Shown here: positions 1 through 7,390 of the stretch, in pieces
How the letters are laid out: each line of letters begins with the position of its first letter
Position numbering within the stretch: the stretch's first letter is position 1
NCBI GenBank assembly: GCA_017883125.1
Contig: JADGOD010000251.1
Coordinates: 1-25,342, forward strand
Direction of reading: 5' to 3'
Origin: Acidimicrobiales bacterium
Lineage (GTDB): Bacteria; Actinomycetota; Acidimicrobiia; Acidimicrobiales; RAAP-2
Length of the DNA stretch: 25,342 nt
Translations under genes and position numbers: made by a program
The notes under the pieces: model-generated
What the model saw: the letters and a program-made list of their open reading frames with translations, nothing else
Databases searched by the model: none
What the model was told of the DNA's origin: nothing

Positions 1-605
1 CACATGATCATCGTCCCGATCGACACACCGATGCCGCCGGCTCCGGGCATCGAGAAGGCCAGGATCGCGTCGTAGGTCAAGATGACGTTGAAGATCAGAC
101 CGAAGTAGAAGAAGTAGCGGTGCACGTTTTGGAAGATCAGCGGGAACTTCGACTCACCGGTGTAGCTGGAGTGGGCGTCGGAGACCGAGCAGGCCGGTGG
201 GGCCCACCAGAACGAGCGGTAGTAGGCCCGGCGGTAGTAGTAGCAGGTGAGCCGGAAGCCGAGCGGGAAGATCAAGATCAGTAGCGCCGGCGAGATCGTC
301 CACCACGAGATGACCGCGGTGTGCGCAGCACCCGTTGACACGCACCCCGTGGTCAGGCACGGTGAGTAGAACGGGCTGATGAGGTCCCGGTTCATCACTG
401 AGCCGACGTAGTAGTTCTTGTTCACGAACGCCGCCCACGTGGCGTAGATGACGAACGACGTCAAGATGCTCACGGTGATGACAGGGGCCACCCACCAGCG
501 GTCTTCGCGAAGCGTCGGCTTGTCGGGTCCACCTCGGGTGCCACCAAGCACCACAGGAGTGGCCGCATTATCCACCCGTGTGGCGGAGTTCTCCACCGTC
601 GTCAC
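1..605 (-). CDS. Succinate dehydrogenase (Sdh1-type) membrane-anchor subunit, 3' end outside window
   Basis: The minus strand is open from a GTG at 605 to the window edge (201 codons, C-terminus missing). GAGGAGG lies just upstream of the GTG and an in-frame TGA precedes it, which fixes the start. The protein has a short polar N-terminus and hydrophobic segments near residues 38-61, 98-122 and 163-185. It carries the motifs KNYY..SPFYSPC, CYYYRRAYYRSFW and FPLIFQNVHRYFFY. I recognise these from the membrane protein encoded next to SdhA and SdhB of the actinobacterial Sdh1 operon (compare M. tuberculosis Rv0249c). Such subunits anchor the flavoprotein and iron-sulphur subunits and help pass electrons to menaquinone; the His of NVHRYFF is a candidate haem ligand. 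The sdhA and sdhB genes would be expected at lower coordinates outside the window. Family assignment is from memory of motifs, not a search. Confidence 0.8.
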   Translation of the reverse strand, partial: MTTVENSATRVDNAATPVVLGGTRGGPDKPTLREDRWWVAPVITVSILTSFVIYATWAAFVNKNYYVGSVMNRDLISPFYSPCLTTGCVSTGAAHTAVISWWTISPALLILIFPLGFRLTCYYYRRAYYRSFWWAPPACSVSDAHSSYTGESKFPLIFQNVHRYFFYFGLIFNVILTYDAILAFSMPGAGGIGVSIGTMIM

Positions 606-760
606 GCTGCCTCCTCATCTTCCGACCCTCAGGCCGAAGTTCTGGCTATCTAGGTACTCGAGCACTTGCCGCCAGCCGAAGGCCCCGTTGTCCCGGGGTT
701 CTCCGCACGATGGGCTCTGTCATTCTTCCCATCTCCGGCCCATGGCGCAACTTGGCGACA

Positions 761-766
761 TAGGCT
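761..766 (+). promoter_or_regulatory. Putative -10 box for leaderless moxR-vwa transcript
   Basis: TAGGCT (TANNNT) ends 7 nt before the ATG at 774, and no Shine-Dalgarno lies between them. A transcript starting at about the A of the ATG would be leaderless. No convincing -35 element is visible, which is common in Actinobacteria. This is inference from spacing only. Confidence 0.4.
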
Positions 767-773
767 CATCGCC

Positions 774-2216
774 ATGACCCGCACGACCGATGCCACGGAC
801 CTTCTCACACCACCAAGTGACCTGCCGGTCACTTTGGGCGCGCTCAGGGCCAGCGGGTGGGAGAGCCGGAGCGTCGCCGAGGAGATGGCGATCAACCTGG
901 AGAAGAGGATCGCCGACGGCGTGCCGCTCTCGCCGGGGGTGAAGGGCTTCGAAGACACGGTCATCCCTCAGCTCGAGACCGCAGTCCTGGCCGGCCACGA
1001 CGTCATCTTGCTCGGGGAGCGGGGACAGGCGAAGACCCGGCTCATCCGCTCGCTGGTCGACCTCCTCGATGAGTGGCTCCCGATCGTCACCGGCTCCGAG
1101 ATCAACGACGACCCCTACCACCCGGTCTCGGCGGCCGCTCGGGCGATCGTCGCCGAGAAGGGTGATGGCACCCCGGTCTCCTGGATCCACCGCTCGGGCC
1201 GCTACGGCGAGAAGCTGGCGACCCCGGACACCACCATCGCTGACCTGATCGGCGAGGTCGACCCGATCAAGGTCGCCGAGGGCCGCTACCTCTCCGACGA
1301 GCTGACGATCCACTACGGCCTGGTGCCGAGGGTGAACCGGGGGATCTTCGCCATCAACGAGCTCCCCGACCTCGCAGAGCGGATCCAGGTCGGCCTGCTC
1401 AACGTGCTCGAGGAGCGCGACATCCAGATTCGGGGCCACCGGATCCGCCTCCCGCTCGACATCGTCCTCGTGGCCTCCGCCAACCCGGAGGACTACACCA
1501 ACCGAGGCCGGATCATCACGCCGCTCAAGGACCGCTTCGGCGCCCAGATCCGAACGCACTACCCCCGAGAGGTGGCCACCGAGCTCGAGATCGTGAGGGC
1601 CGAGGCCCGACTGGCCCGCACGGAGCTTCCCGTGACCGTCCCGTGGTTCATCGAAGAGGTGATCGTCGAGGCAAGCCACCTCGCCCGCCGGAGCCCCATC
1701 CTGAACCAGCGAAGTGGCGTCTCGGTCCGGCTGACGATCGCGAACTACGAGTCCGTGGTGGCGAACGCACTCCGGCGATCCCTGCGCACCCATGAAGACG
1801 TGGTGGTCCCGCGGGTGAGCGATCTCTCAGCCGCCGTGGCCTCGACTCAGGGGAAGATCGAGATCGAGGCCCTGGAGGAGGGTCGTGAGCAGGAGGTGAT
1901 CTCTCAGCTGTTCGCTGCGGCGACCTTGCTGGTGTTCCGCGAGAGCGTTGCCCTCCCAGAGGCCGGCGAGATCGTCGAGGCGTTTGAGGGCGAGGTGGTG
2001 GCCCACACCGGTGATGACCTTCCCTCGTCCACCTACCTCGAGCTGTTGGCCTCGGTGCCAGCGCTTGAGCCCCCGACCCGCCGCATCGCCGGGGATGATG
2101 CCTCGGCCGCCGAGATGGCCAGTGCGCTCGAGTTCCTCCTCGAGGGGCTCCACCTCACCAAGCGACTCAACAAGGACGCCTCGGGAGCGCGAGCCCTCTA
2201 CCGATCGAGAGGCTGA
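774..2216 (+). CDS. MoxR-like AAA+ ATPase (magnesium-chelatase ChlI-like)
   Basis: A 480-residue AAA+ ATPase of the MoxR/Mg-chelatase superfamily. Walker A is G81-E-R-G-Q-A-K87-T88-R. The Walker B strand reads GIFAINELPDL, with N195-E196 where most relatives have Asp-Glu. Sensor 1 is VASAN237, and KDRF (R254) is a likely arginine finger. The ATPase core spans roughly residues 55-310, followed by a helical C-terminal region. The open frame extends upstream to 666, but ATG 774 is preferred because translation between them looks unlike protein and a TAGGCT box sits 7 nt upstream. The stop overlaps the next start (TGATG), so the VWA gene is translationally coupled. MoxR/VWA pairs are thought to act as chaperones in metal insertion or complex maturation. 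The closest pair I recall is Rv0958-Rv0959. The substrate is unknown. Confidence 0.9.
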   Translation: MTRTTDATDLLTPPSDLPVTLGALRASGWESRSVAEEMAINLEKRIADGVPLSPGVKGFEDTVIPQLETAVLAGHDVILLGERGQAKTRLIRSLVDLLDEWLPIVTGSEINDDPYHPVSAAARAIVAEKGDGTPVSWIHRSGRYGEKLATPDTTIADLIGEVDPIKVAEGRYLSDELTIHYGLVPRVNRGIFAINELPDLAERIQVGLLNVLEERDIQIRGHRIRLPLDIVLVASANPEDYTNRGRIITPLKDRFGAQIRTHYPREVATELEIVRAEARLARTELPVTVPWFIEEVIVEASHLARRSPILNQRSGVSVRLTIANYESVVANALRRSLRTHEDVVVPRVSDLSAAVASTQGKIEIEALEEGREQEVISQLFAAATLLVFRESVALPEAGEIVEAFEGEVVAHTGDDLPSSTYLELLASVPALEPPTRRIAGDDASAAEMASALEFLLEGLHLTKRLNKDASGARALYRSRG

Positions 2217-4219
2217 TGAGCGCCCGCTACGACTACTCGGGATGGGACGGCAGCCAAGAGTTCTCCGCGCTCGACCCCGAGGAGCTGCTCGCAGCGCTGA
2301 CCGAGAACCTGCTTGAGACCGGGGACCTCTCCGACGCTCTCGAGCGCCTCCTTCGAGGAGGCGTGGATCTCCCTGATGGAGAGCGGATCGACGGCCTGCG
2401 CGACCTCCTCGAGCAGACCCGCAGGAAGCGCGAGGAGCTGCTGAGCCGTGGCGACCCCGACGGCGAGCTCTCTCGATACCGCGAGGCGCTCGACGAGATC
2501 GAGGAAATGGAGCGCGACGGGATCGACGAGCTGGCCCGAGAGGCGGACGAGTCGAACGACGAGCGGCGTAAGGAGGTCACCGACGATGTGGTGGCCGAGC
2601 GGCGGATCGCCCTCGACCTCATGCCGCCCGACATCGCCGGGAAGATCCGGTCGATGTCGAGCTATGAGTTCGTCTCCTCCGAGGCCAGAGAGGCCTTCGA
2701 AGCCCTGGCGGAGGAGATGCGCCAGGAGGTGGTCGACACCTACTTCCAAGGGATCTCGGACGCGCTGAAGAACCCGGATCCGGAATCGATGGCCAGGATG
2801 CGAGAGGCGATGGACTCCCTGTCCAACATGCTCGAGCAGCGCCAGCGAGGCGAGGAGCTCGATCCGACCTTCGACGAGTTCATGGAGAAGTTCGGCGACC
2901 TCTTCCCCGGGGCCGAATCGCTCGACGACCTCTTGGAGCAGCTGGCCAAGCAGATGGCCGCCGCCGAGGCCATGTGGCGATCGATGTCTTCCGAGCAGCG
3001 CGCCGAGCTCCAGGGGCTGGCCGAGAGCCTCCTCGAAGACATGGATCTCCGCTGGTCGATGGATCGCCTCGGCGCCAACCTGCGGCAGGCCTTCCCCGAG
3101 ATGGACTGGGGCCAGGGCTATCGCTTCGACGGAGAGGGCTCGCTCTCGATGTCCGAGGCCGCCGACGCGGCGCGCCAGCTGGCCGAGCTCGAGCGCATGG
3201 AAGACCTGCTCTCGACGGCGTCGTCAGCCTCAGCGCTCAATGAGATCGACATCGACGAGGTTCGCAGGAACCTCGGTGAAGATGCCGCCCGCCAGCTCGG
3301 GCGTCTGGCCGATGTGGCGAAGTCCCTCGAGCAGTCCGGCCTGATCAACAACAAGGGCGGCCGGATGGAGCTCACCGCCCACGGCGTACGCCGTCTCGGG
3401 AACAAGGCGCTCCACGACCTCTTCGACCAGCTCAACAAGGACCGGGTCGGCCAGCACCAGACGACCTTCTCCGGCTTCGGCCATGACCGGGAGGAGACGA
3501 CCCGTCCGTATGAGTACGGCGACGCCCTGAACCTCCATCTGTCCAAGACCGTCCACAACGCCGTGGCTCGAAGCGGGGGAGGGGTCCCCGTCTCGCTGAG
3601 CCCTGAGGACTTCGAGGTGGTCGAGACCGAGGCGCTGTCCCGCTCGGCCACCGTGCTCTGCATCGACCTGTCGATGTCGATGCCCATGCGCGACAACTTC
3701 GTCCCGGCGAAGAAGATGGCCATGGCGCTCCAGACGCTGATCAGCTCCCGCTTCCCCAGGGACTACCTCGGCCTTGTGGTGTTCTCCGACGTCGCCCGCG
3801 AGGTGAGCCCGACCGAGCTGCCCACCGTGATGTGGGACTACATCTACGGCACCAACCTCCAGCACGCACTCGCCCTCTCCCGCTCGATGCTCTCCAAGCA
3901 GCACGGGACCAAGCAGATCATCGTGGTGACCGATGGTGAGCCCACCGCTCACATCAACCGGTGGGGGGAGCCCGAGTTCAACTACCCGCCGCTTCCCGAG
4001 ACCCTTCGGCTGACGATGGCTGAGGTGGTCCGGTGCACCAAGGCCAACATCACCATCAACACCTTCGCCCTCGATCTCGAGCGGACGCACTACCCCTTCG
4101 TCGAGCAGATCTCCAAGGTCAACGGTGGGCGAACCTTCTACACGACCAATGACGACCTCGGCGGGTACGTGCTCGTCGACTTCCTCCAGCACCGCCGCGT
4201 GATGCGGCCCGCAGGCTGA
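2216..4219 (+). CDS. VWA-domain protein, partner of the MoxR-like ATPase
   Basis: A 667-residue protein whose C-terminal ~190 residues form a von Willebrand factor A domain. The metal-ion-dependent adhesion site looks complete: D484-L-S486-M-S488, T546 in GTNL, and D573 in TDGEP. The N-terminal two thirds is charged, highly helical and rich in Glu and Arg, with several likely coiled-coil stretches, and there is no signal peptide or membrane segment. The ATG overlaps the stop of the ATPase gene by one base. By analogy with MoxR/VWA and RavA/ViaA pairs, the VWA domain would recruit a client or metal-bound partner to the ATPase ring. Length is close to that recalled for Rv0959 (about 670 residues). 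A terminator follows immediately, so the operon probably has two genes. Confidence 0.88.
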   Translation: MSARYDYSGWDGSQEFSALDPEELLAALTENLLETGDLSDALERLLRGGVDLPDGERIDGLRDLLEQTRRKREELLSRGDPDGELSRYREALDEIEEMERDGIDELAREADESNDERRKEVTDDVVAERRIALDLMPPDIAGKIRSMSSYEFVSSEAREAFEALAEEMRQEVVDTYFQGISDALKNPDPESMARMREAMDSLSNMLEQRQRGEELDPTFDEFMEKFGDLFPGAESLDDLLEQLAKQMAAAEAMWRSMSSEQRAELQGLAESLLEDMDLRWSMDRLGANLRQAFPEMDWGQGYRFDGEGSLSMSEAADAARQLAELERMEDLLSTASSASALNEIDIDEVRRNLGEDAARQLGRLADVAKSLEQSGLINNKGGRMELTAHGVRRLGNKALHDLFDQLNKDRVGQHQTTFSGFGHDREETTRPYEYGDALNLHLSKTVHNAVARSGGGVPVSLSPEDFEVVETEALSRSATVLCIDLSMSMPMRDNFVPAKKMAMALQTLISSRFPRDYLGLVVFSDVAREVSPTELPTVMWDYIYGTNLQHALALSRSMLSKQHGTKQIIVVTDGEPTAHINRWGEPEFNYPPLPETLRLTMAEVVRCTKANITINTFALDLERTHYPFVEQISKVNGGRTFYTTNDDLGGYVLVDFLQHRRVMRPAG

Positions 4220-4241
4220 AAAGGGCTCCGACCCCCTTTTT
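4219..4241 (+). terminator. Rho-independent terminator after the moxR-vwa operon
   Basis: AAAAGGG (4219-4225) pairs with CCCTTTT (4234-4240) across an 8-nt loop and is followed by one more T. The hairpin starts at the last base of the TGA stop codon, and its T-rich 3' arm suits the plus strand. Confidence 0.75.
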
Positions 4242-4335
4242 CTTGGATTCGGGTTGCAATTTGCTGGTAAATACCTCAAGATGACATCCATGTAGTTACA
4301 TCGGTGCCACATCGGGTGGCGCATGAGGAGGACCG

Positions 4336-4620
4336 ATGGATGTGATCTCGTTGCTAAGCGGACAAGAGGAGCGCAGTTGGCAGGCACAGGCCAACTGTAT
4401 GGGCGTCGACCCCGATCTGTTCTTCCCTGAGCGTGGCGCGTCGACCCGCGAGGCGAAGGAAGTCTGTCGAGGCTGCGTCGTCCGGGAGGACTGCCTGGAG
4501 TTTGCCTTGGCCAACGGTGAGAAGTTCGGCATCTGGGGCGGGATGAGCGAGCGCGAGCGTCGTCGGCTCCGTCGTGCCCGGGCACTCGAGCGACGTCAGA
4601 TCGTCGGCTCGGCCTCCTAG
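4336..4620 (+). CDS. WhiB-family iron-sulphur transcriptional regulator (WhiB2-like)
   Basis: A 94-residue WhiB-like protein. Four cysteines suited to bind a [4Fe-4S] cluster are C21, C44, C47 and C53 in the usual C-x(n)-C-x2-C-x5-C pattern. GIWGG (65-69) is followed by the basic SERERRRLRRAR tail that contacts DNA or the sigma factor. The DPDLFFPERG..TREAKEVC section resembles WhiB2/WhmD, which controls septation and division in Streptomyces and mycobacteria, but subfamily assignment is tentative. GAGGAGG lies 5 nt before the ATG. The TAG stop overlaps the stop of the convergent formiminotransferase gene. WhiB proteins are essentially restricted to Actinobacteria and their phages, so this gene supports the taxonomic call. 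Confidence 0.93.
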   Translation: MDVISLLSGQEERSWQAQANCMGVDPDLFFPERGASTREAKEVCRGCVVREDCLEFALANGEKFGIWGGMSERERRRLRRARALERRQIVGSAS

Positions 4621-5453
4621 GAGATCGTCAGTCCCAATCGGCCGCAGGCTGCTTCGATCGTCCGCTCCTCAGACAGATCGAGCTCGGCCCAACGGGCGGG
4701 ACTAACTGCTGCAAGCGTCGCCCGGGGTGCCAGACCGACCAGCTCTGATCGCACGGCCCGTCCCTCGCCACCCAGCCGCTCCGTCACGGCGTCGGCAACC
4801 CCCTCCGGTGTGACGACGGCCGGATCGAGAAGGTTGCACGAGACCTGAACGGCCCCCTCGACCTCCATGCCGAGGGCTCGAACGCTCTCGGAGCGAATCG
4901 ATGCAGCGATCCGTCGGGCATCGGCCAGCGAGACCCCCTCGAGCCAGAGGTTCCACGCCACCATCACCTGGCGGGCTCCGATTGCCACGCCACCGGCTCG
5001 ACGGTGAGGGTCAACAGGCCCGAGGTCGGGGACCAGGGTTGTGAACGCCGTTCGGCGGACCTCGGGCAGGGAGCGCACCGTGCCATCGAGGAGGGGGCCG
5101 TAGAGGAAGACCGGGAGATCGAGCTCGTGCGCCAAGCGGTTGGCGGCGAGATCCCGCAGGTCAACGGCCTGATCGAGGGTGGCGGAGCCCAGTGGGACGA
5201 ACGGCACGACGTCCAATGTCCCGATCCGGGGGTGAACCCCTTCATGGCGACCGACATCGAGGTCGCGCACCACGACGCGAGCCAGGGAGAGCACCGTATC
5301 GACCAGATCGCCGCCCTCCCCCACAAGGGTGACGACGCTCCGATTGTGGTCAGCGTCTCGGTGAACATCGGCGACACCTCGCAGCGTCGACGTCACCTTG
5401 TCCAGCCATGTCAGATCGCGACCCTCACTGACGTTGACCACGCACTCGAACAC
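4617..5453 (-). CDS. ftcD: Glutamate formiminotransferase (FtcD N-domain type, standalone)
   Basis: A 278-residue protein matching the formiminotransferase part of FTCD. It opens with ECVVNVSEGRD, continues with DADHNRSVVTLVG, and has the signature GRHEGVHPRIGTLDVVPFVP followed by LPVFLYG. The enzyme moves a formimino (or formyl) group between glutamate and tetrahydrofolate. The cyclodeaminase domain of bifunctional FTCD is absent, and no histidine-degradation genes are nearby, so a role in one-carbon folate salvage is as likely as histidine catabolism. The start is a GTG at 5453, placing MFECVVN at the usual N-terminus. It lies 23 bp downstream of the minus-strand WhiB gene, so co-transcription is likely. 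Its TAG stop shares a CTAG with the convergent WhiB gene. Confidence 0.87.
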   Translation of the reverse strand: MFECVVNVSEGRDLTWLDKVTSTLRGVADVHRDADHNRSVVTLVGEGGDLVDTVLSLARVVVRDLDVGRHEGVHPRIGTLDVVPFVPLGSATLDQAVDLRDLAANRLAHELDLPVFLYGPLLDGTVRSLPEVRRTAFTTLVPDLGPVDPHRRAGGVAIGARQVMVAWNLWLEGVSLADARRIAASIRSESVRALGMEVEGAVQVSCNLLDPAVVTPEGVADAVTERLGGEGRAVRSELVGLAPRATLAAVSPARWAELDLSEERTIEAACGRLGLTIS

Positions 5454-5476
5454 CGGATGTCCGGTGGGACGGGGCG

Positions 5477-5722
5477 TCAGCCGGCCGAGACTTGAGCCCG
5501 CTGGCGACGAGCTCGAAGCAGGCGACGACGCTCTCGCTCAGAGCACCCTCCCCAAACCCCATGGTCGATGTGGTTCTCGAGCGCGTACTCTAGGCACCGC
5601 TCGACCACTGGGCACGATGCGCAGATGCGCTGAGCTCGGATCACACCGAGACCGTCACTGGGAAAGAACGTCTCAGGGACGATCGTCCGGCACTTTCCTT
5701 CTGCCATCCATTCTGTGTCCAT
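5477..5722 (-). CDS. Second WhiB-family transcriptional regulator
   Basis: An 81-residue WhiB-like protein with cluster cysteines C11, C34, C37 and C43, the turn GVWGG (55-59) and the basic tail SERERRRLLRARRQR. An additional cysteine, C60, directly follows GVWGG, where an aliphatic or polar residue is more usual. The N-terminus before the first cysteine is only ten residues. ATG 5722 is preceded by GAGGAGG about 9 nt away; an internal ATG at codon 6 is a poorer alternative. A TACAAT box lies about 27 bp upstream. The gene precedes ftcD on the same strand and probably shares its transcript. The subfamily cannot be fixed from sequence alone. Confidence 0.92.
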   Translation of the reverse strand: MDTEWMAEGKCRTIVPETFFPSDGLGVIRAQRICASCPVVERCLEYALENHIDHGVWGGCSERERRRLLRARRQRAQVSAG

Positions 5723-5748
5723 TGACTCTTCCCTCCTCTTCTAGATCA

Positions 5749-5778
5749 ATTGTACCCCTGAATAACGATAAAGGTCCA
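5749..5778 (-). promoter_or_regulatory. Putative sigma-70-type promoter of the whiB-ftcD unit
   Basis: On the minus strand, TGGACC (5778-5773; 4 of 6 matches to TTGACA) and TACAAT (5754-5749; 5 of 6 to TATAAT) are separated by 18 bp. The -10 box lies 26 bp upstream of the WhiB ATG and before its ribosome binding site, giving a short leader. Confidence 0.5.
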
Positions 5779-5872
5779 GGTCCTTAGGCATTTCTTAGAA
5801 AACGATGTTCCGAGATCGACCGGGCAATGCGCCGAGTAGCATGAGGACGTATCGACGTGCTGGGAGGCATGA

Positions 5873-6178
5873 ATGAGCCAGGTGGTCATGGAGGGCGAAG
5901 AAGAAGAGGTCGAGCCGGTCGGACAGGTCCGTATCGTCTATCTCGGACCGGTGGAGCCCCATTGGGATATCCAGGCGGTCTGGGGCGACGAGGAGACCAT
6001 CGACAGCTTCCGATCCCGCGTCAATGCTCGCCTCATCCTGCTTCCACCCCACGATCCCCAGTTCCGGCGGAATCGTGAGCGGGTCAACCGTGACGCCGAG
6101 AGAGAGCACCTGCTGCTCGACTGGGATCTCGGGATCCCTGAAGAGGCTGGCGAAGAGGCTCCGGCAGCGAGCGCCTGA
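5873..6178 (+). CDS. Small acidic protein of unknown function
   Basis: A 101-residue protein I do not recognise. GGGAGG sits five bases before ATG 5873, a good ribosome binding site, so it is probably real. An acidic patch EGEEEEVE is followed by a compact, likely folded segment (VRIVYLGPVEPHWDIQAVWG) and a basic helix-like part (RRNRERVNRDAEREHLLLDW), ending in a low-complexity Glu/Ala tail. There is no signal peptide, membrane segment or cysteine. It is transcribed convergently with the zincin-like gene, with only 2 bp between the two stops, and divergently from the WhiB-ftcD unit. The clear Shine-Dalgarno and the mix of ordered and charged regions favour a gene over the antisense frame at 5795-6109. 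Confidence 0.65.
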   Translation: MSQVVMEGEEEEVEPVGQVRIVYLGPVEPHWDIQAVWGDEETIDSFRSRVNARLILLPPHDPQFRRNRERVNRDAEREHLLLDWDLGIPEEAGEEAPAASA

Positions 6179-6180
6179 GG

Positions 6181-7377
6181 TCAGGTCGGCTGCGAAGCCG
6201 AGCCGGGCTCACCGAGTTCTGGCAGGCTGATCCTCTCGAGCCAGAGGCCCGGTGCATCGATCTCCGCCGGCGTCGGCAACGACGAGCCGTCGATGAGAAG
6301 CTTGGCGAGACCAGTCTCGCCTTGGCGCTCGAGAACGCCCGCCACGAAGGACTGGCCCCGTTCGACCTCTCCCGCAGAGAGATCGAGTCCGAAGAGGCCC
6401 CCGGCAGCCTGCTCGCCCTTGGCATCGGTCACCCGGTAGCGGTGCCACGCCTCATGGAGAAGTGCGTGGCTGGAGGTCAGCCGGCTCGCCACCGAGTCGG
6501 CCACATGATCGAGATAGGCACCCAGTGCCGTGGTCGCTGCCGTCAGGCTCGCCGACGACGCCTGCCCTCCTGGGGAGACCAGCTCTGAGAGAAGTGCGTC
6601 GGGGTCGGTCAACATGGCGTTGATCGCTTCAGGATCGCCTGAGCTCGTCATCTTCTCGATGAGCGACTTCTGCGCCCGCATCGAATCGGCCATGGCCGCT
6701 TCGAGGAGCTCGGTGATCCGTGCAGAGATCGACGGGTCACCGAACACCGTTTGGCCGGCCAGCTCCCGTGTCAGTGCGAAGAGGCGCACCTCGTCGAGCG
6801 GAAGGCTCCAGTCCGATGCGAACGCCGCCACGTTCTTCGGAACGATCAGGAGATCCGAGCCCTGAGGCCACGGGAGGGGGAGGGCGTAGCTTCCGAGCGC
6901 TCGCTCTGCGAGATGTCCAGCGGCTGAGCCGAACTGCAGGCCGAGGAGCATCGGGCCGAGGAGGTCCGCGAACTGGCTGAAGAGAGCTGGCGCTCCACCG
7001 GCGCCCATGTCACCGGTGAGCTGGGCGAGCGATGCTCCGGTCGCTTCGGCTTGAGCTTCCACCACGGTCTCGATGACCGGACGCCAGGCATCGAGCTGGC
7101 TCAGCGCCCATGCTCCTCTGCCAACCGGGGTGATCGACAGGTTCGCTGGGCTGACCCGTCCGGTGATCTCAGCGACGTGACGTCCGGCGACGTCGAGCAG
7201 CTGCTCGAACGCGATCCGCTCCAAGGGATCGAGATTCTCCTCGGGGGAGCCGTCCGTGGCTACGCCGACAGCGAGCGCCTTGGCCGACTCGAGCCAGGGG
7301 GATCCGCCTCCCTGGCCGCCCAAGATTTTGAGCAGGTCACCGAGGAGACCGTCGAAGGGGCTATCGGGCTGATCCAT
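6181..7377 (-). CDS. Zincin-like (DUF2342/TIGR03624-type) protein lacking the metal motif
   Basis: A 398-residue protein of the actinobacterial DUF2342 'putative zinc-dependent hydrolase' family. Family marks include GPMLLGLQFGSAAGHLAERALGSYALPLP (about 141-169), the C-terminal YLDHVADSVASRL segment, and GLFGLDLSAGEVERGQSFV near the end. Where wider-family members carry HExxH, this protein reads R204-E-L-A-G208, so both zinc-ligand histidines are gone and metallopeptidase activity is unlikely. Neighbourhood agrees with family habit: in M. tuberculosis I recall Rv3195 of this family beside the PDZ-Lon gene Rv3194c. It lies 13 bp downstream of the HtrA-like gene on the same strand and is probably co-transcribed. 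No signal peptide is visible, so it is likely cytoplasmic. Confidence 0.8.
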   Translation of the reverse strand: MDQPDSPFDGLLGDLLKILGGQGGGSPWLESAKALAVGVATDGSPEENLDPLERIAFEQLLDVAGRHVAEITGRVSPANLSITPVGRGAWALSQLDAWRPVIETVVEAQAEATGASLAQLTGDMGAGGAPALFSQFADLLGPMLLGLQFGSAAGHLAERALGSYALPLPWPQGSDLLIVPKNVAAFASDWSLPLDEVRLFALTRELAGQTVFGDPSISARITELLEAAMADSMRAQKSLIEKMTSSGDPEAINAMLTDPDALLSELVSPGGQASSASLTAATTALGAYLDHVADSVASRLTSSHALLHEAWHRYRVTDAKGEQAAGGLFGLDLSAGEVERGQSFVAGVLERQGETGLAKLLIDGSSLPTPAEIDAPGLWLERISLPELGEPGSASQPT

Positions 7378-7390
7378 GGCGCTCTCAATC

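Noticed and set aside
154..495. 113-codon minus-strand frame at the window start
   Set aside because: It is out of frame with the succinate dehydrogenase membrane subunit, which has the conserved motifs and ribosome binding site.
720..1793. 357-codon minus-strand frame antisense to the MoxR-like gene
   Set aside because: It is a shadow of the ATPase gene with no family motif and biased composition.
3230..4585. 451-codon minus-strand frame across the VWA gene, terminator and WhiB gene
   Set aside because: It overlaps two well-supported genes and a terminator, and shows no domain or ribosome binding site.
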